The notes beneath the pieces are model-generated. The model made no database searches. It saw nothing but the letters and a program-made list of their open reading frames with translations, and had not been told where the DNA came from. Positions 53,566 to 61,676 of a DNA stretch of 64,000 bases are shown piece by piece (the first letter of the stretch is position 1; each line of letters opens with the position of its first letter). This DNA is from Streptomyces lunaelactis (GTDB taxonomy: Bacteria; Actinomycetota; Actinomycetes; Streptomycetales; Streptomycetaceae): positions 62,001-126,000 of the forward strand of contig NZ_CP026305.1 of NCBI RefSeq assembly GCF_003054555.1. The letters are read 5' to 3'. The translations under genes and the position numbers were made by a program.

Positions 53566-53581
53566 GTCGCTTCAGTCGCTG
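53566..53581 (+). repeat. 16-bp replicon repeat, copy 5 (one mismatch)
   Basis: GTCGCTTCAGTCGCTG, one base different from the other copies. Confidence 0.7.
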
Positions 53582-53627
53582 TTTGAGGGTTCAACCCGCC
53601 CTGACCTGGACTTTCTGACGACACCTC

Positions 53628-53660
53628 AGGCAGCGACCCAAGATTTTTGGGTCGCTGCCT
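53628..53660. terminator. Terminator/palindrome downstream of tpg
   Basis: AGGCAGCGACCCAA and TTGGGTCGCTGCCT form a perfect 14-bp stem with a GATTT loop. Being 22 bases beyond the tpg stop it may end that transcript; its AGCGACC arms also match the repeat family. Confidence 0.75.
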
Positions 53661-53682
53661 GTTCAGTCGCTGGCTGAAGCGT

Positions 53683-54240
53683 CTAGAAGTCGAGCTCGAT
53701 GTAGTCGATGTCGGTGAACTCGACCAGTAGGTCGTGGGCGCGGCGTCCGCGGTCCTTGAAGTAGATCTCCTGCAGGCCCTCGGCGGCGATGTCCCGCAGC
53801 TGCTGCTCGGAGGCGCCGGCCGCCTGGGCGTCGAACAGCCGGGCCGCGTACACCGGTGGCAGGGCCTGGGTGATGAGCCGCAGCCGGCCGTCGTCGGTGG
53901 TGCCGGGGGCGGCGGTGTAGCCGAACCGGGCGCGGGTCTCGATGACGATGCCACCAGTGGTGGCTGCCTGCTTCTTGGCCCGCTCCCGTACACGGGGCTG
54001 CCACCTCCTGCGCACCTCCGCCACCAGACGGGCCGAGAGGTCCCTGCGAGGCCGTTTCAGCTGGCCTTTGAGGTAGCGCTCCACGGTGCGCTGGGAGACG
54101 CCCAGAAGCCGCGCCACGGCCATCGTGGAGCCCTTCTCCTGCTTCACCAGGAACTTCATCTGGGCCTGCGCGGACTGCGGGATGGGGCGGGTGAAGTTCG
54201 CCGCCGCCGCCTTGTCCAGGCTGTCCTCGAGGATGCCCAC
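53683..54240 (-). CDS. tpg: Telomere terminal protein Tpg
   Basis: A 185-aa protein with features of Streptomyces Tpg, the protein bound covalently to the 5' ends of linear replicons. FTRPIPQSAQAQMKFLVKQE, a helix-turn-helix at about residues 40-62 (AVARLLGVSQRTVERYLKG), RRRWQPRVRERAKK, and the conserved TRARFGYTAAPG and YFKDRGRRAH are all present, and length is normal. GTG at 54240 follows a GGAG sequence, nine bases after the tap stop. It would prime end-patching of the telomeres; tap helps recruit it. Confidence 0.92.
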   Translation of the reverse strand: MGILEDSLDKAAAANFTRPIPQSAQAQMKFLVKQEKGSTMAVARLLGVSQRTVERYLKGQLKRPRRDLSARLVAEVRRRWQPRVRERAKKQAATTGGIVIETRARFGYTAAPGTTDDGRLRLITQALPPVYAARLFDAQAAGASEQQLRDIAAEGLQEIYFKDRGRRAHDLLVEFTDIDYIELDF

Positions 54241-54249
54241 CGAGCTCCC

Positions 54250-56376
54250 CTACTCTCCGTCGATCGCGGCGTCGGTGCCCTTGATGTGCCGGGCGGGGTT
54301 GTGGCCTTCGTCCAGCATCCGCACGGCCCACATGAGTTCCTGGGTCCCCTCGTGCTTGACCATGCCGGGGCTGACCCCGAGACGGAACCCGCCGGGAAGC
54401 GGCTTGTCGTCGGGCGTACGCGGCAGAAAGTCCAGCGGGCCCGGGCCCTTCGACAGGTAGACGGCGCAGTCGGAGAGGACCGCGATGGGGAACAGGTCCG
54501 CCGCGGTGGCGAGTTTGAGCATCTTGCGGTGCATGTTGACACGGGCGGCGGAGATCACGGCGGCACGGATGTCGGGCCGCCAGGTCGGACGCTCCAGGGC
54601 CGGCCACCGCTCCCCCGGCCGGTACCCGGCCCCCTGCGGACGCTCGCGCAGCTTGCCGATGCCGCCCTTCACCGTCGCCTTGATCGCCGAGAGCACCGCG
54701 GCCTGGCCGACGTCGGCCTGCTTGTGCCCCCCCATGGCCGCCAGAAAGCCGCTCTCGCTCATGCCGGAGACGACGCCGAGCTGCTCCATGGTGGCCATGT
54801 ACGCGTCCCGCAGCCGGGTGTACCAGGCGTCCAGGTACGCGCCGTTCTCCGGCCGTACGTACGCCTCTGCAGGCTGCACTTGGTGGCCGAGCTCCACCGC
54901 GTACGCGACGGTCGGCGTCGCGTACCAGGCCGGCCCCTCTGGGCGGGTGCCGTGCGGGGTGAACGGGTTCGGCAGCCGCGGGTCGAACCCGATGTGGGAC
55001 AGGTCGACCAGCCAACTGCCGGGCAGCTTCGGATCGAACGCCGGCGAGGAGACGTGCACCGCGGGACCGAGACCGACAGTGAGGCGGTTCGCGGCCGCGG
55101 CGAAGGCCATGTTGACGTCGACACCGACCGCGTACCTCTTCGCGCACTCCTCATCGGTGAGCAGTTCCGGGTCCCGGATCCACTCGTAGGCCTCCTCGTC
55201 GAGAACCTCGGCCGGCGTGCGCTGATGGCCGCGCGGATACAACTGCGCGACGACGGGATGCTCGTCGGGGGCCTCCGGCGGCGCCGGGTCCACGGCTTCA
55301 CATAGCGAGCCGGGCATCGGTCCGGACACCCAGCTGCCGGTCGACTCGTCCTTCACCGCACGGGTCGGCGGACGCAGCGACGTCAGCAGCTCCAGGCCGG
55401 ACACGGCGGTCGAACCACGCGGCGTGATGACCCTCGTCGCATACGCGCCCAGTACTGCGGCGAGATCCGCCGACGGCAACTGGTCCGCACTCCCCCAGGC
55501 GCGGGAGTCGAGCGCACCCCACGGCAGGACCGCGAGCTGCACGCACTGACGCTGCCCGGACTGCGCAGGACGGTAGATACGCGCCCACGGGCCGAAACCA
55601 CGCCGGGTGAGCTTCCACTTGGCCCTGGCGATCTGCTTGACGGCCCGGTGGTCCTCGGGCAGCCGCAGGCCCCGCCGGTCCTCCAGCGTGGCCGGAAGCC
55701 CGAACCGTTCGGCAGCAGCCGCGGTGAGGACGATCAGCGGGTCGGCGTCCTTGCCGTTGCGATGCAGCCGGGGCGCGCCCAACTTCGCTTCCGACAGCGT
55801 CCACTCGACCAGGCCCGGGATGTCCTTGGCCGGGCAGTCCAGCACCAGACCACCGACGCAGTACGCCGTCCCGTCACCATCGAGCACAGCCAGCGGCCCA
55901 TTGACGAACCGCGGCTCGACGCCGGCCGGGGCCGGCTGCTTCGGGGCCGGACGACGCGAGGCTACCGAGGGCCTGACAGGCTCCGGCGCCGACGCAGCAG
56001 CAGGCACGGGAACCGGAGCAGCAGGCACGGCAACCTGAGGGGCGGGCGCCGCGGGCTCGGGCGCCGTGGCCGGTGCGAGAGCTTCTGGTGACGCAGCCCG
56101 CTCGGTGGCCGGTTGCGCGGCCTCGCGAGCGGCAAGTCCGTCCAGCAGCCGTACGTACGCGGCCCGCTTCGGCGCCCGCGGCTCGGCCCGCCCCGACTCC
56201 CAGGCAGTCACCGTCTCCCGCCGCACCGACAGAGCCCTCGCGACCTGCTCCTGACTCAGCCCACCCGCTTCCCGCAGCCGCTTACGCTCCTCCGGCTCGG
56301 GCAGATCGTCCTGAGCGGCCGCCTGCTCCAACAGGGCGTCGACAGACGCGAACAGCTTGTCCTGCTCCTGGGGCAC
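54250..56376 (-). CDS. tap: Telomere-associated protein Tap
   Basis: A Tap-type protein of about 708 residues. The N-terminal XRE helix-turn-helix (LSQEQVARALSVRRETVTAW) is followed by an alanine/proline-rich linker (about residues 85-165) and a long C-terminal domain (about 175-690) matching the Tap family, which binds single-stranded telomere ends and recruits Tpg. GTG at 56376 is chosen because GAGGTG sits seven bases before it; GTG at 56385 or 56394 are in-frame alternatives. It forms an operon with tpg. Confidence 0.88.
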   Translation of the reverse strand: MPQEQDKLFASVDALLEQAAAQDDLPEPEERKRLREAGGLSQEQVARALSVRRETVTAWESGRAEPRAPKRAAYVRLLDGLAAREAAQPATERAASPEALAPATAPEPAAPAPQVAVPAAPVPVPAAASAPEPVRPSVASRRPAPKQPAPAGVEPRFVNGPLAVLDGDGTAYCVGGLVLDCPAKDIPGLVEWTLSEAKLGAPRLHRNGKDADPLIVLTAAAAERFGLPATLEDRRGLRLPEDHRAVKQIARAKWKLTRRGFGPWARIYRPAQSGQRQCVQLAVLPWGALDSRAWGSADQLPSADLAAVLGAYATRVITPRGSTAVSGLELLTSLRPPTRAVKDESTGSWVSGPMPGSLCEAVDPAPPEAPDEHPVVAQLYPRGHQRTPAEVLDEEAYEWIRDPELLTDEECAKRYAVGVDVNMAFAAAANRLTVGLGPAVHVSSPAFDPKLPGSWLVDLSHIGFDPRLPNPFTPHGTRPEGPAWYATPTVAYAVELGHQVQPAEAYVRPENGAYLDAWYTRLRDAYMATMEQLGVVSGMSESGFLAAMGGHKQADVGQAAVLSAIKATVKGGIGKLRERPQGAGYRPGERWPALERPTWRPDIRAAVISAARVNMHRKMLKLATAADLFPIAVLSDCAVYLSKGPGPLDFLPRTPDDKPLPGGFRLGVSPGMVKHEGTQELMWAVRMLDEGHNPARHIKGTDAAIDGE

Positions 56377-56594
56377 TCTGATCACCTCAGCCACAACCCT
56401 ATCTGAAACGCACCCCGAATCACACATGAAACGCACAACCGTAGTGCGCCGCGGCCACGGGTTCGTACAGCCGGGTTGAGGGATGTCCTGTGGCACCGAA
56501 CTCTGACCGCGTGCCATCGAAGTCCGAGTGGTGCAGGTCACACGCGCTTCGTGGGTGAGCGATGAGTTCGGGCGGCGGATCGGGTCTGCCCTGT

Positions 56595-56715
56595 ATGACT
56601 CGCATCATCGCCGACATCTCGGTCTCCCTCGACGGCTTCGTCACCGGGCCCGATCCCGGTTCGGACAACGGTCTGGGCACCGGCGGCGAGGCCCTGCACA
56701 CCTGGGGGGCGTCTC
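56595..56715 (+). pseudogene. RibD C-terminal/dihydrofolate reductase-like remnant
   Basis: MTRIIADISVSLDGFVTGPD begins a typical RibD_C/dihydrofolate-reductase-family sequence, but the match stops after about 40 residues near 56715 and the rest is missing. It abuts the end of the plasmid winged-helix gene. Confidence 0.7.
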
Positions 56716-56730
56716 GGTCATTCCGGCCTC

Positions 56731-58281
56731 CTACCGGTTTCCCAGAGCCATCAGCGTGCTGCCGCTGCCGAGGCGAAGCGCGCGATGCACCAGCCCAGCC
56801 CCGTAGATCCGCTCAGCGGCGGGTTGCCCCAACGTGTCGACCGTGGTTGCAACGAGCGTCGTTTCGCCCTTCATGAACTCGCCCCAGGCCGTTGCCCGCA
56901 GGTCCGCCAGGGCTTCCGCGCTGACGTGGTCGCTGCCAGTCGGCACGGTCAGCACCTCGCCCTGGTCCTGGTCCGTTTGCTGCGGGCGCGGGGCGAAGGC
57001 CTCGGCCACCAGGCGGCGGACCGACTCTCTGTGCGGGGCCTGCCAGTTGCCCTCCCACTCCTGGTGCCGGGCCATTTCCGCACGGCGGGAATCCCGGTAC
57101 TCCTGGACGGCGCGCGCCCGGCCCTCCGGGGATGACCACAGGGCCACCGCCCCCGCCAGCCGCCGGGCGAGGAACCCCGACGGGCGGTGCACCATGCCCG
57201 GAACATCGAGAAGATCCAGGAACGCGATCACCTCGTCAGCGGTCCAGCCCGCGTCTGAGACCTCGCGAAGAATCCAGGCGATCCGGGGCACCGAGGCGCG
57301 GCCCATCCACGGCACCTGACGGATCAGCTCCGAGGCCAGCTGGAAACGGCGCCCGACGTCGTTCAGCTTCCGGCGGCCGCGCTTCACCTTCTTCGGGGTG
57401 GGGGAACTGTGCTGCCCGCTTGCGAGCTTGCTCTCAGAGGGAAGCGAGGTAGTGCCCGCAGAAGAAACAGTTGAGGAACCCACCTGCATTGGGGTGCAAC
57501 GGACTTCATCCGAAACAGCCGTCACAGCACCCTTCGCCGGGGCCTTCGAGGACGACTTCGCCCGCGGCTTGCGCACCTTCCGGGCCGCCTTCTTCGCCAG
57601 CTTCGCCATCAACTCCCGGCCGGCCTCCGCGATCCCGGTCATCCGCCGCCCGGTGCCCTCACCAGCCGTACGGATCCCCAGCGCAACATCGAACGCCACC
57701 GGGATCATCCGCGCGAACTCCGACGCCTGCGCCTTCTCGCCGCGCACCCGGGTCCCCCGCACGACGTACGCGAGCAGCCCGGTCTCCCGCAGCATCCCGA
57801 GGTGGTACTCCACGCTGCGCTCCGACAAGCCAGTGCGGCGCACCAGATACTCGATGCCCGGCCGGCACGGGAACAGCTGCGTGAGCTCCTGGGCGACACG
57901 GACCGTCGTCGGCCCGAAGCTGCGCGGCCCGTGCGACCGGTACCGGCGCGGCTCGTACAGCCCCGACCCGGCGACCCAGTGGACCGCCTGCATCCACGAG
58001 TAGCCGTCCAGCGCCTCCCGGCCCGCCGACGTCGACAACCACTGACTCGCCTCCGGCACGTACAACGCCGACAGCACGACCACCGCGCCACCGTCACCCG
58101 AAGGACGGCGCTGCCGTGGCAGACGGCCCCGGGAGCCATCAGGATCGTGCACATAGGGCGAAGCGGGAGTATGGGGCGGCGCAAGATCAGGAAATGTCTT
58201 ACGAGTTGGCCGCAGAGTCAGCAGATTCTGCCCCATCCGGGCATTGGGGAACTGGAAATCGGCAGCGCGATGCTGCAACAT
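56731..58281 (-). CDS. Winged-helix plasmid protein (replication/regulation type)
   Basis: A 516-aa protein common on Streptomyces linear plasmids. A winged-helix region (about residues 130-190: ELTQLFPCRPGIEYLVRRTG, SERSVEYHLGMLRETGLLAY) suggests DNA binding. A basic lysine/alanine tract follows (about 225-250, KKAARKVRKPRAK), then a second helical region (about 305-400). AAGGAG lies before the ATG at 58281. It may control plasmid replication or expression; the exact role is not known to me. Confidence 0.65.
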   Translation of the reverse strand: MLQHRAADFQFPNARMGQNLLTLRPTRKTFPDLAPPHTPASPYVHDPDGSRGRLPRQRRPSGDGGAVVVLSALYVPEASQWLSTSAGREALDGYSWMQAVHWVAGSGLYEPRRYRSHGPRSFGPTTVRVAQELTQLFPCRPGIEYLVRRTGLSERSVEYHLGMLRETGLLAYVVRGTRVRGEKAQASEFARMIPVAFDVALGIRTAGEGTGRRMTGIAEAGRELMAKLAKKAARKVRKPRAKSSSKAPAKGAVTAVSDEVRCTPMQVGSSTVSSAGTTSLPSESKLASGQHSSPTPKKVKRGRRKLNDVGRRFQLASELIRQVPWMGRASVPRIAWILREVSDAGWTADEVIAFLDLLDVPGMVHRPSGFLARRLAGAVALWSSPEGRARAVQEYRDSRRAEMARHQEWEGNWQAPHRESVRRLVAEAFAPRPQQTDQDQGEVLTVPTGSDHVSAEALADLRATAWGEFMKGETTLVATTVDTLGQPAAERIYGAGLVHRALRLGSGSTLMALGNR

Positions 58282-59045
58282 GAGTCTCGTGCTCCTTCTA
58301 TGAAGGTGGACGCGAAAGGGCGCCTCTTGGCGCTACTGCTGGGGAGCAGTAATCGAACTGTTCGAAGCCGGACGGCGATCCGGGTCGAACAACTCCTCCG
58401 CGGGGCACAGCCTCACGGAGAGAAGATCGGGCGCAGGGCCTTGGTGACGGCTAATCACCAGGGCCCGAACGGCCCGGGCGGCGCGGACCGCGCCGCCTCA
58501 GAGGACTACGTCAAACAATCCCCCTCTGTCGAGGTAGAGATGCGCCCCGAGACGGGGACGAAATGAGAGCACCCCGCCGGAGCGACGCATACGCGTCGCT
58601 CCGGCGGGGTGCTGTGTGTCCGCAAGCAGGAACGGGTACCCTGCATCATGCGTCCGCCTTTCTTGTTCAAAGGTGGTTCGCCGGACCGGGGTTTCCCGGT
58701 CGAGAGCCCCTGGACTTGCCTAAGGTCCACGGGGCTATTTCTTTTGAAAAGATAGATCAAGTCCCAGGACACCCTACTCCCCCCGCCTGCCACGCGTGCA
58801 CGACTGGTGACACCGTGTCGGACGGGAGATTGACGACGTGTCACACCAGCGTGGTCGACCCCGCGTTGGCGGGGCGAGGCATTGCTTGCGCTCACCCGAT
58901 CACACGTGGACCAACCGGCGAAGGCGCTGCCGAAGAAACGACGCTCGTGTCCCGGGAGACTGGACACGAGCTCCTGCCGTGTCCCGCTAGACGGTGAGCT
59001 TGGCGTCGGACGAACCCATGCCAGTAGCTCGTTAGGGTCGCTGCC
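58282..59045. other. Long gene-free stretch with a perfect hairpin
   Basis: No gene is supported. The main feature is a perfect 21-bp inverted repeat (below) at 58568-58613, with an AT-rich segment near 58740-58755. Confidence 0.5.
58568..58613. repeat. Perfect 21-bp inverted repeat
   Basis: Two 21-bp arms (58568-58588 and 58593-58613, rich in GCCGGAGCGACGC) are exactly complementary with an ATAC loop. It looks like a strong terminator but serves no nearby gene, so a structural or origin role is possible. Confidence 0.7.
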
Positions 59046-59480
59046 ATGGCTTGCCTCGCACTCTTCGATCTGGACGGCACGCTGGTCGACCGACATGCGG
59101 CTTTCACCGACGCCATCGCCGACCTCTGCCGCGCCCACGGCTTCGGACCAGAGATCGAGCAGTGGCTGCTCTCCGAGCTCGCCGACAGCGCCAATACCGA
59201 AGACTTCGGCCGGCTGCGCGAGGCCTTCGGCCTGAGCGAGCCCGCAGCGTAGCTCTGGCAGGCATACGTCGACCACATGGCGGCCGCCGTCTCGTGTCGT
59301 CCGGCCGTCCTCGAGGCCCTGGCCGAACTCCGCACAGCAGCTTGGACGATCGGCATCGTCACCAACGGTTCCAGCGACATCCAGCGCGCCAAGCTCGCCG
59401 CGCCCGGTATTGGACCCTGCCTCCATCGGACATCTGATCGACGCCTTCGAGCGCCGCCCGGCCGCCGGCGAGACATGAGG
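59046..59480 (+). pseudogene. HAD-family phosphatase pseudogene
   Basis: MACLALFDLDGTLVDRHAAF is the DxDxT nucleophile motif of HAD phosphatases and TIGIVTNGSSDIQRAKL is the second conserved motif. An in-frame TAG at 59250 interrupts the protein and a frameshift near 59405 moves the tail (IGHLIDAFERRPA) to another frame. The gene is probably inactive. Confidence 0.8.
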
Positions 59481-59842
59481 CAGGTGCCCATACGGTCCGA
59501 GAACCTTCACCGGTACCCCGATGGCCTGGTGATGAGACCAGCCAGTAGATCCGTTCGAGAGTGAGGCGGCCGCTGCGAGTGCACGGGCTTACTGCGGACG
59601 GGCACCGATTATCACGGCGTGATAATCCGTCACCGCCTTCGTCTCCCTCACCGTTCTCCAGGACAGCCTCCCGCCGGCCCGGTCGGGTGGGCCGAATCGG
59701 ACAGAGTGATCCTGGAGGTCGGTGCTCTTGCTCGCCGGTGCCCGGCCGGGCACCGGCGGGTATGCCAGTCTCATCGGCCGTTCCGAGTTGGCGGTGCAGC
59801 CCGGCGCCGGGCACCCTCCCTGGCACGGCGATCCCGCGTGGT
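59481..59842. other. Gene-free stretch with a parS-like site
   Basis: No gene is supported; the parS-like palindrome at 59607-59627 is the only clear element. Confidence 0.5.
59607..59627. promoter_or_regulatory. parS-like site 1
   Basis: GATTATCAC and GTGATAATC arms around a 3-base GGC centre. It is identical to the copy at 61520 and lies about 2 kb upstream of parA. Confidence 0.8.
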
Positions 59843-61081
59843 TCACGCTGACACTGGCAGCCTTTCTTGGCTGACTGCGTCGAGCAGCAGTTTCGCGGCT
59901 ACCGTCGCCCCGTCGGTGCGGATCGTGCCGGCCACGGCGGTTGCTCGTGCGCGGGTCTCGGGGGTCAGGGCCGTCTTGAGCGTGGCTGACAGGGACTCGG
60001 CGGTCGGAGTCGGACCGTCGAGTGCCGCGCCGATGCCCAGCTCGGCCACCCGGCCCGCCCAGTACGGCTGGTCTCCTCCTTGGGGGACCACCACCTGAGG
60101 TGCGCCGGCCCAGGTGGCCGTCGTCGTCGTGCCCGCGCCGCCGTGGTGCACGACGGCGGCCGCCCGGCGGAACAGTGCCTGATGGTTGACCTCACCGACG
60201 ACGAAGCAGTCGTCCTGGTCGTCGATCAGGGCCAGGTCGGCCCAGCCCCGGGAGACGACCGCGCGGCGGCTATGCGCGCGGATCGCCTCGATGGCCGCCC
60301 GGGCGACGTCCTTCGGGGCGCGCATGGGCGTGCTTCCGAGGCCCACGTACACCGGTGGTGTGCCGGCGTCCAGGAACGCCACCAGCTCGGCGGGGAGCGG
60401 GCGTTCGTCGGTCAGGGTCCACGCGCAGGTCTGCACCACGTCGAGGTCCGTCGGCTGCCACGGGTCCAGGATGGGGTCCGTGGCCAGCCACGGCTGGGCG
60501 GTGAAGGCGTAGTCGCGGACGTTGTCCACCGGTGGCAGGCCGATCGACGCCCGTTGGGTGTTGAGCATCTCGCCGAACATCGTGTTCGCGATCTGGGCGT
60601 CCAGGTCCCACAGTGCCCGGTTGTCGGTTGCGTCCGGTGGCAACGGCTGGCCCCGCCGCGCGGGCGGCCGGCGGTGTGGCGAGGGCAGGCTGACCGGCTG
60701 GTGGCTCACGTGCACGTAGCGGATGCCCAGTTTCTCGGCCACCGACCGCGCGCCGGCCGTGGCGGGCAATGGGCCGGTCGCCACTAGCGCATCACATCCC
60801 TTGGCAGCCGCGGCGACCGTGTCGAACTGTGCGGCCATCAACTCGGCCGCACGCTGCGCCAGTCCCGCCGCTGACCCCGGCGTCACCGTGGTCACCAGCG
60901 GACGCACCGGCTGGCCGGTCGGCACCATCTCCACGCCGACCTGGGCCAGGCGCTTCGCGAACTCCTCGTCCGGCGGCGCGCACACCCGTACCTCCGCGCC
61001 GAGTTCCTTCAACCGCACCGCGAGTCCCGCTATCGGTTCGACGCTCCCGCGCGACCCGTACGTCGACAACACCACACGCAT
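59843..61081 (-). CDS. GT1-family glycosyltransferase (MGT type)
   Basis: A 412-aa protein of the UGT/GtfA-like family. The start LSTYGSRGSVEPIAGLAVRL and the C-terminal nucleotide-sugar motif VVHHGGAGTTTTATWAGAPQ followed by GGDQPYWAGRV match vancomycin-type and macrolide glycosyltransferases. It probably transfers a sugar from an NDP donor to a natural product or a macrolide, the latter for resistance. ATG at 61081 starts the conserved MRVVLSTYG. No sugar-biosynthesis genes are near. Confidence 0.88.
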   Translation of the reverse strand: MRVVLSTYGSRGSVEPIAGLAVRLKELGAEVRVCAPPDEEFAKRLAQVGVEMVPTGQPVRPLVTTVTPGSAAGLAQRAAELMAAQFDTVAAAAKGCDALVATGPLPATAGARSVAEKLGIRYVHVSHQPVSLPSPHRRPPARRGQPLPPDATDNRALWDLDAQIANTMFGEMLNTQRASIGLPPVDNVRDYAFTAQPWLATDPILDPWQPTDLDVVQTCAWTLTDERPLPAELVAFLDAGTPPVYVGLGSTPMRAPKDVARAAIEAIRAHSRRAVVSRGWADLALIDDQDDCFVVGEVNHQALFRRAAAVVHHGGAGTTTTATWAGAPQVVVPQGGDQPYWAGRVAELGIGAALDGPTPTAESLSATLKTALTPETRARATAVAGTIRTDGATVAAKLLLDAVSQERLPVSA

Positions 61082-61287
61082 TTCGTGATTCTCATTTCTG
61101 CAGGTCCTGGCTTCGGTGGGTGATTGTGCGGTACGACCAGGGTCTTGCCGCAAGCCCCCAGTGCGCTATATGTTGATCATGGAAGGGAGTGAGCACTCCC
61201 CCTTCCCTTCATCGTCCGCAGTGGACGGACAACCTCCTCGCGAAGCCGCGCCGCGTACGGCGGTACGTCGGCCCAGGAGGACATTCC

Positions 61288-61506
61288 ATGCGCCACACGC
61301 TGTCTCAAGAAGTCCTATCGCAATGGATTCAGGCGGCGCCAGCAGATCAGTGCGCATCCCAGCTTGAGGAACGCATCGTGGATGTCGTCGCGTCTCTCCA
61401 GAACCCTGGGTTGAGGGCCGCCCTCCTCTCTATGAGTCGAGCTGCTGGCGCCCGTCAAGCGTCGCTAGTCCACAGAGTCGAGTTCGTCCTACTTCGTCGG
61501 GATTGA
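61288..61506 (+). CDS. Small hypothetical protein
   Basis: A 72-aa protein starting at ATG 61288 with AGGAGG seven bases before it. It is helical and charged (QCASQLEERIVDVVASLQNP). It ends just before a parS-like site and its role is unknown. Confidence 0.65.
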   Translation: MRHTLSQEVLSQWIQAAPADQCASQLEERIVDVVASLQNPGLRAALLSMSRAAGARQASLVHRVEFVLLRRD

Positions 61507-61519
61507 GCGCGACCCCGGT

Positions 61520-61540
61520 GATTATCACGGCGTGATAATC
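61520..61540. promoter_or_regulatory. parS-like site 2
   Basis: Identical to site 1: GATTATCAC and GTGATAATC arms with a GGC centre. Confidence 0.85.
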
Positions 61541-61577
61541 ACGGCCGGACGGGCCCGTCGGCAGCCCACGGGTGACG

Positions 61578-61598
61578 GATTATCACGCCGTGATAATC
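61578..61598. promoter_or_regulatory. parS-like site 3
   Basis: Arms identical to sites 1 and 2, centre GCC instead of GGC (the same site in the opposite orientation). It is 58 bases from site 2. Confidence 0.85.
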
Positions 61599-61624
61599 GG
61601 TGGCCCATCCGAGCGAACCGTACT

Positions 61625-61665
61625 AACTAACGTGTCGATGGCTCCAACGATCACCAACGTTAGTA
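61625..61665. promoter_or_regulatory. Inverted repeat before parA
   Basis: AACTAACGT (61625-61633) and ACGTTAGTA (61657-61665) are inverted copies (one mismatch) around the promoter region of parA, probably for ParA/ParB autoregulation. Confidence 0.5.
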
Positions 61666-61676
61666 AGGTGTCCAGC

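Larger units (their letters stand above)
53151..53682. other. Gene-free repeat region beside tpg
   Basis: No gene is supported. It holds copies of the replicon repeat (below), a related CAGCGACTGA series near 53382-53426, and a 14-bp hairpin at 53628-53660. The density of GTCGCT/AGCGAC units suggests protein-binding sites. Confidence 0.6.

Noticed and set aside
58568..58613. Telomere-like palindrome
   Set aside because: Streptomyces telomeres have several palindromes in the first few hundred bases of an end; this is a single internal one with genes on both sides.
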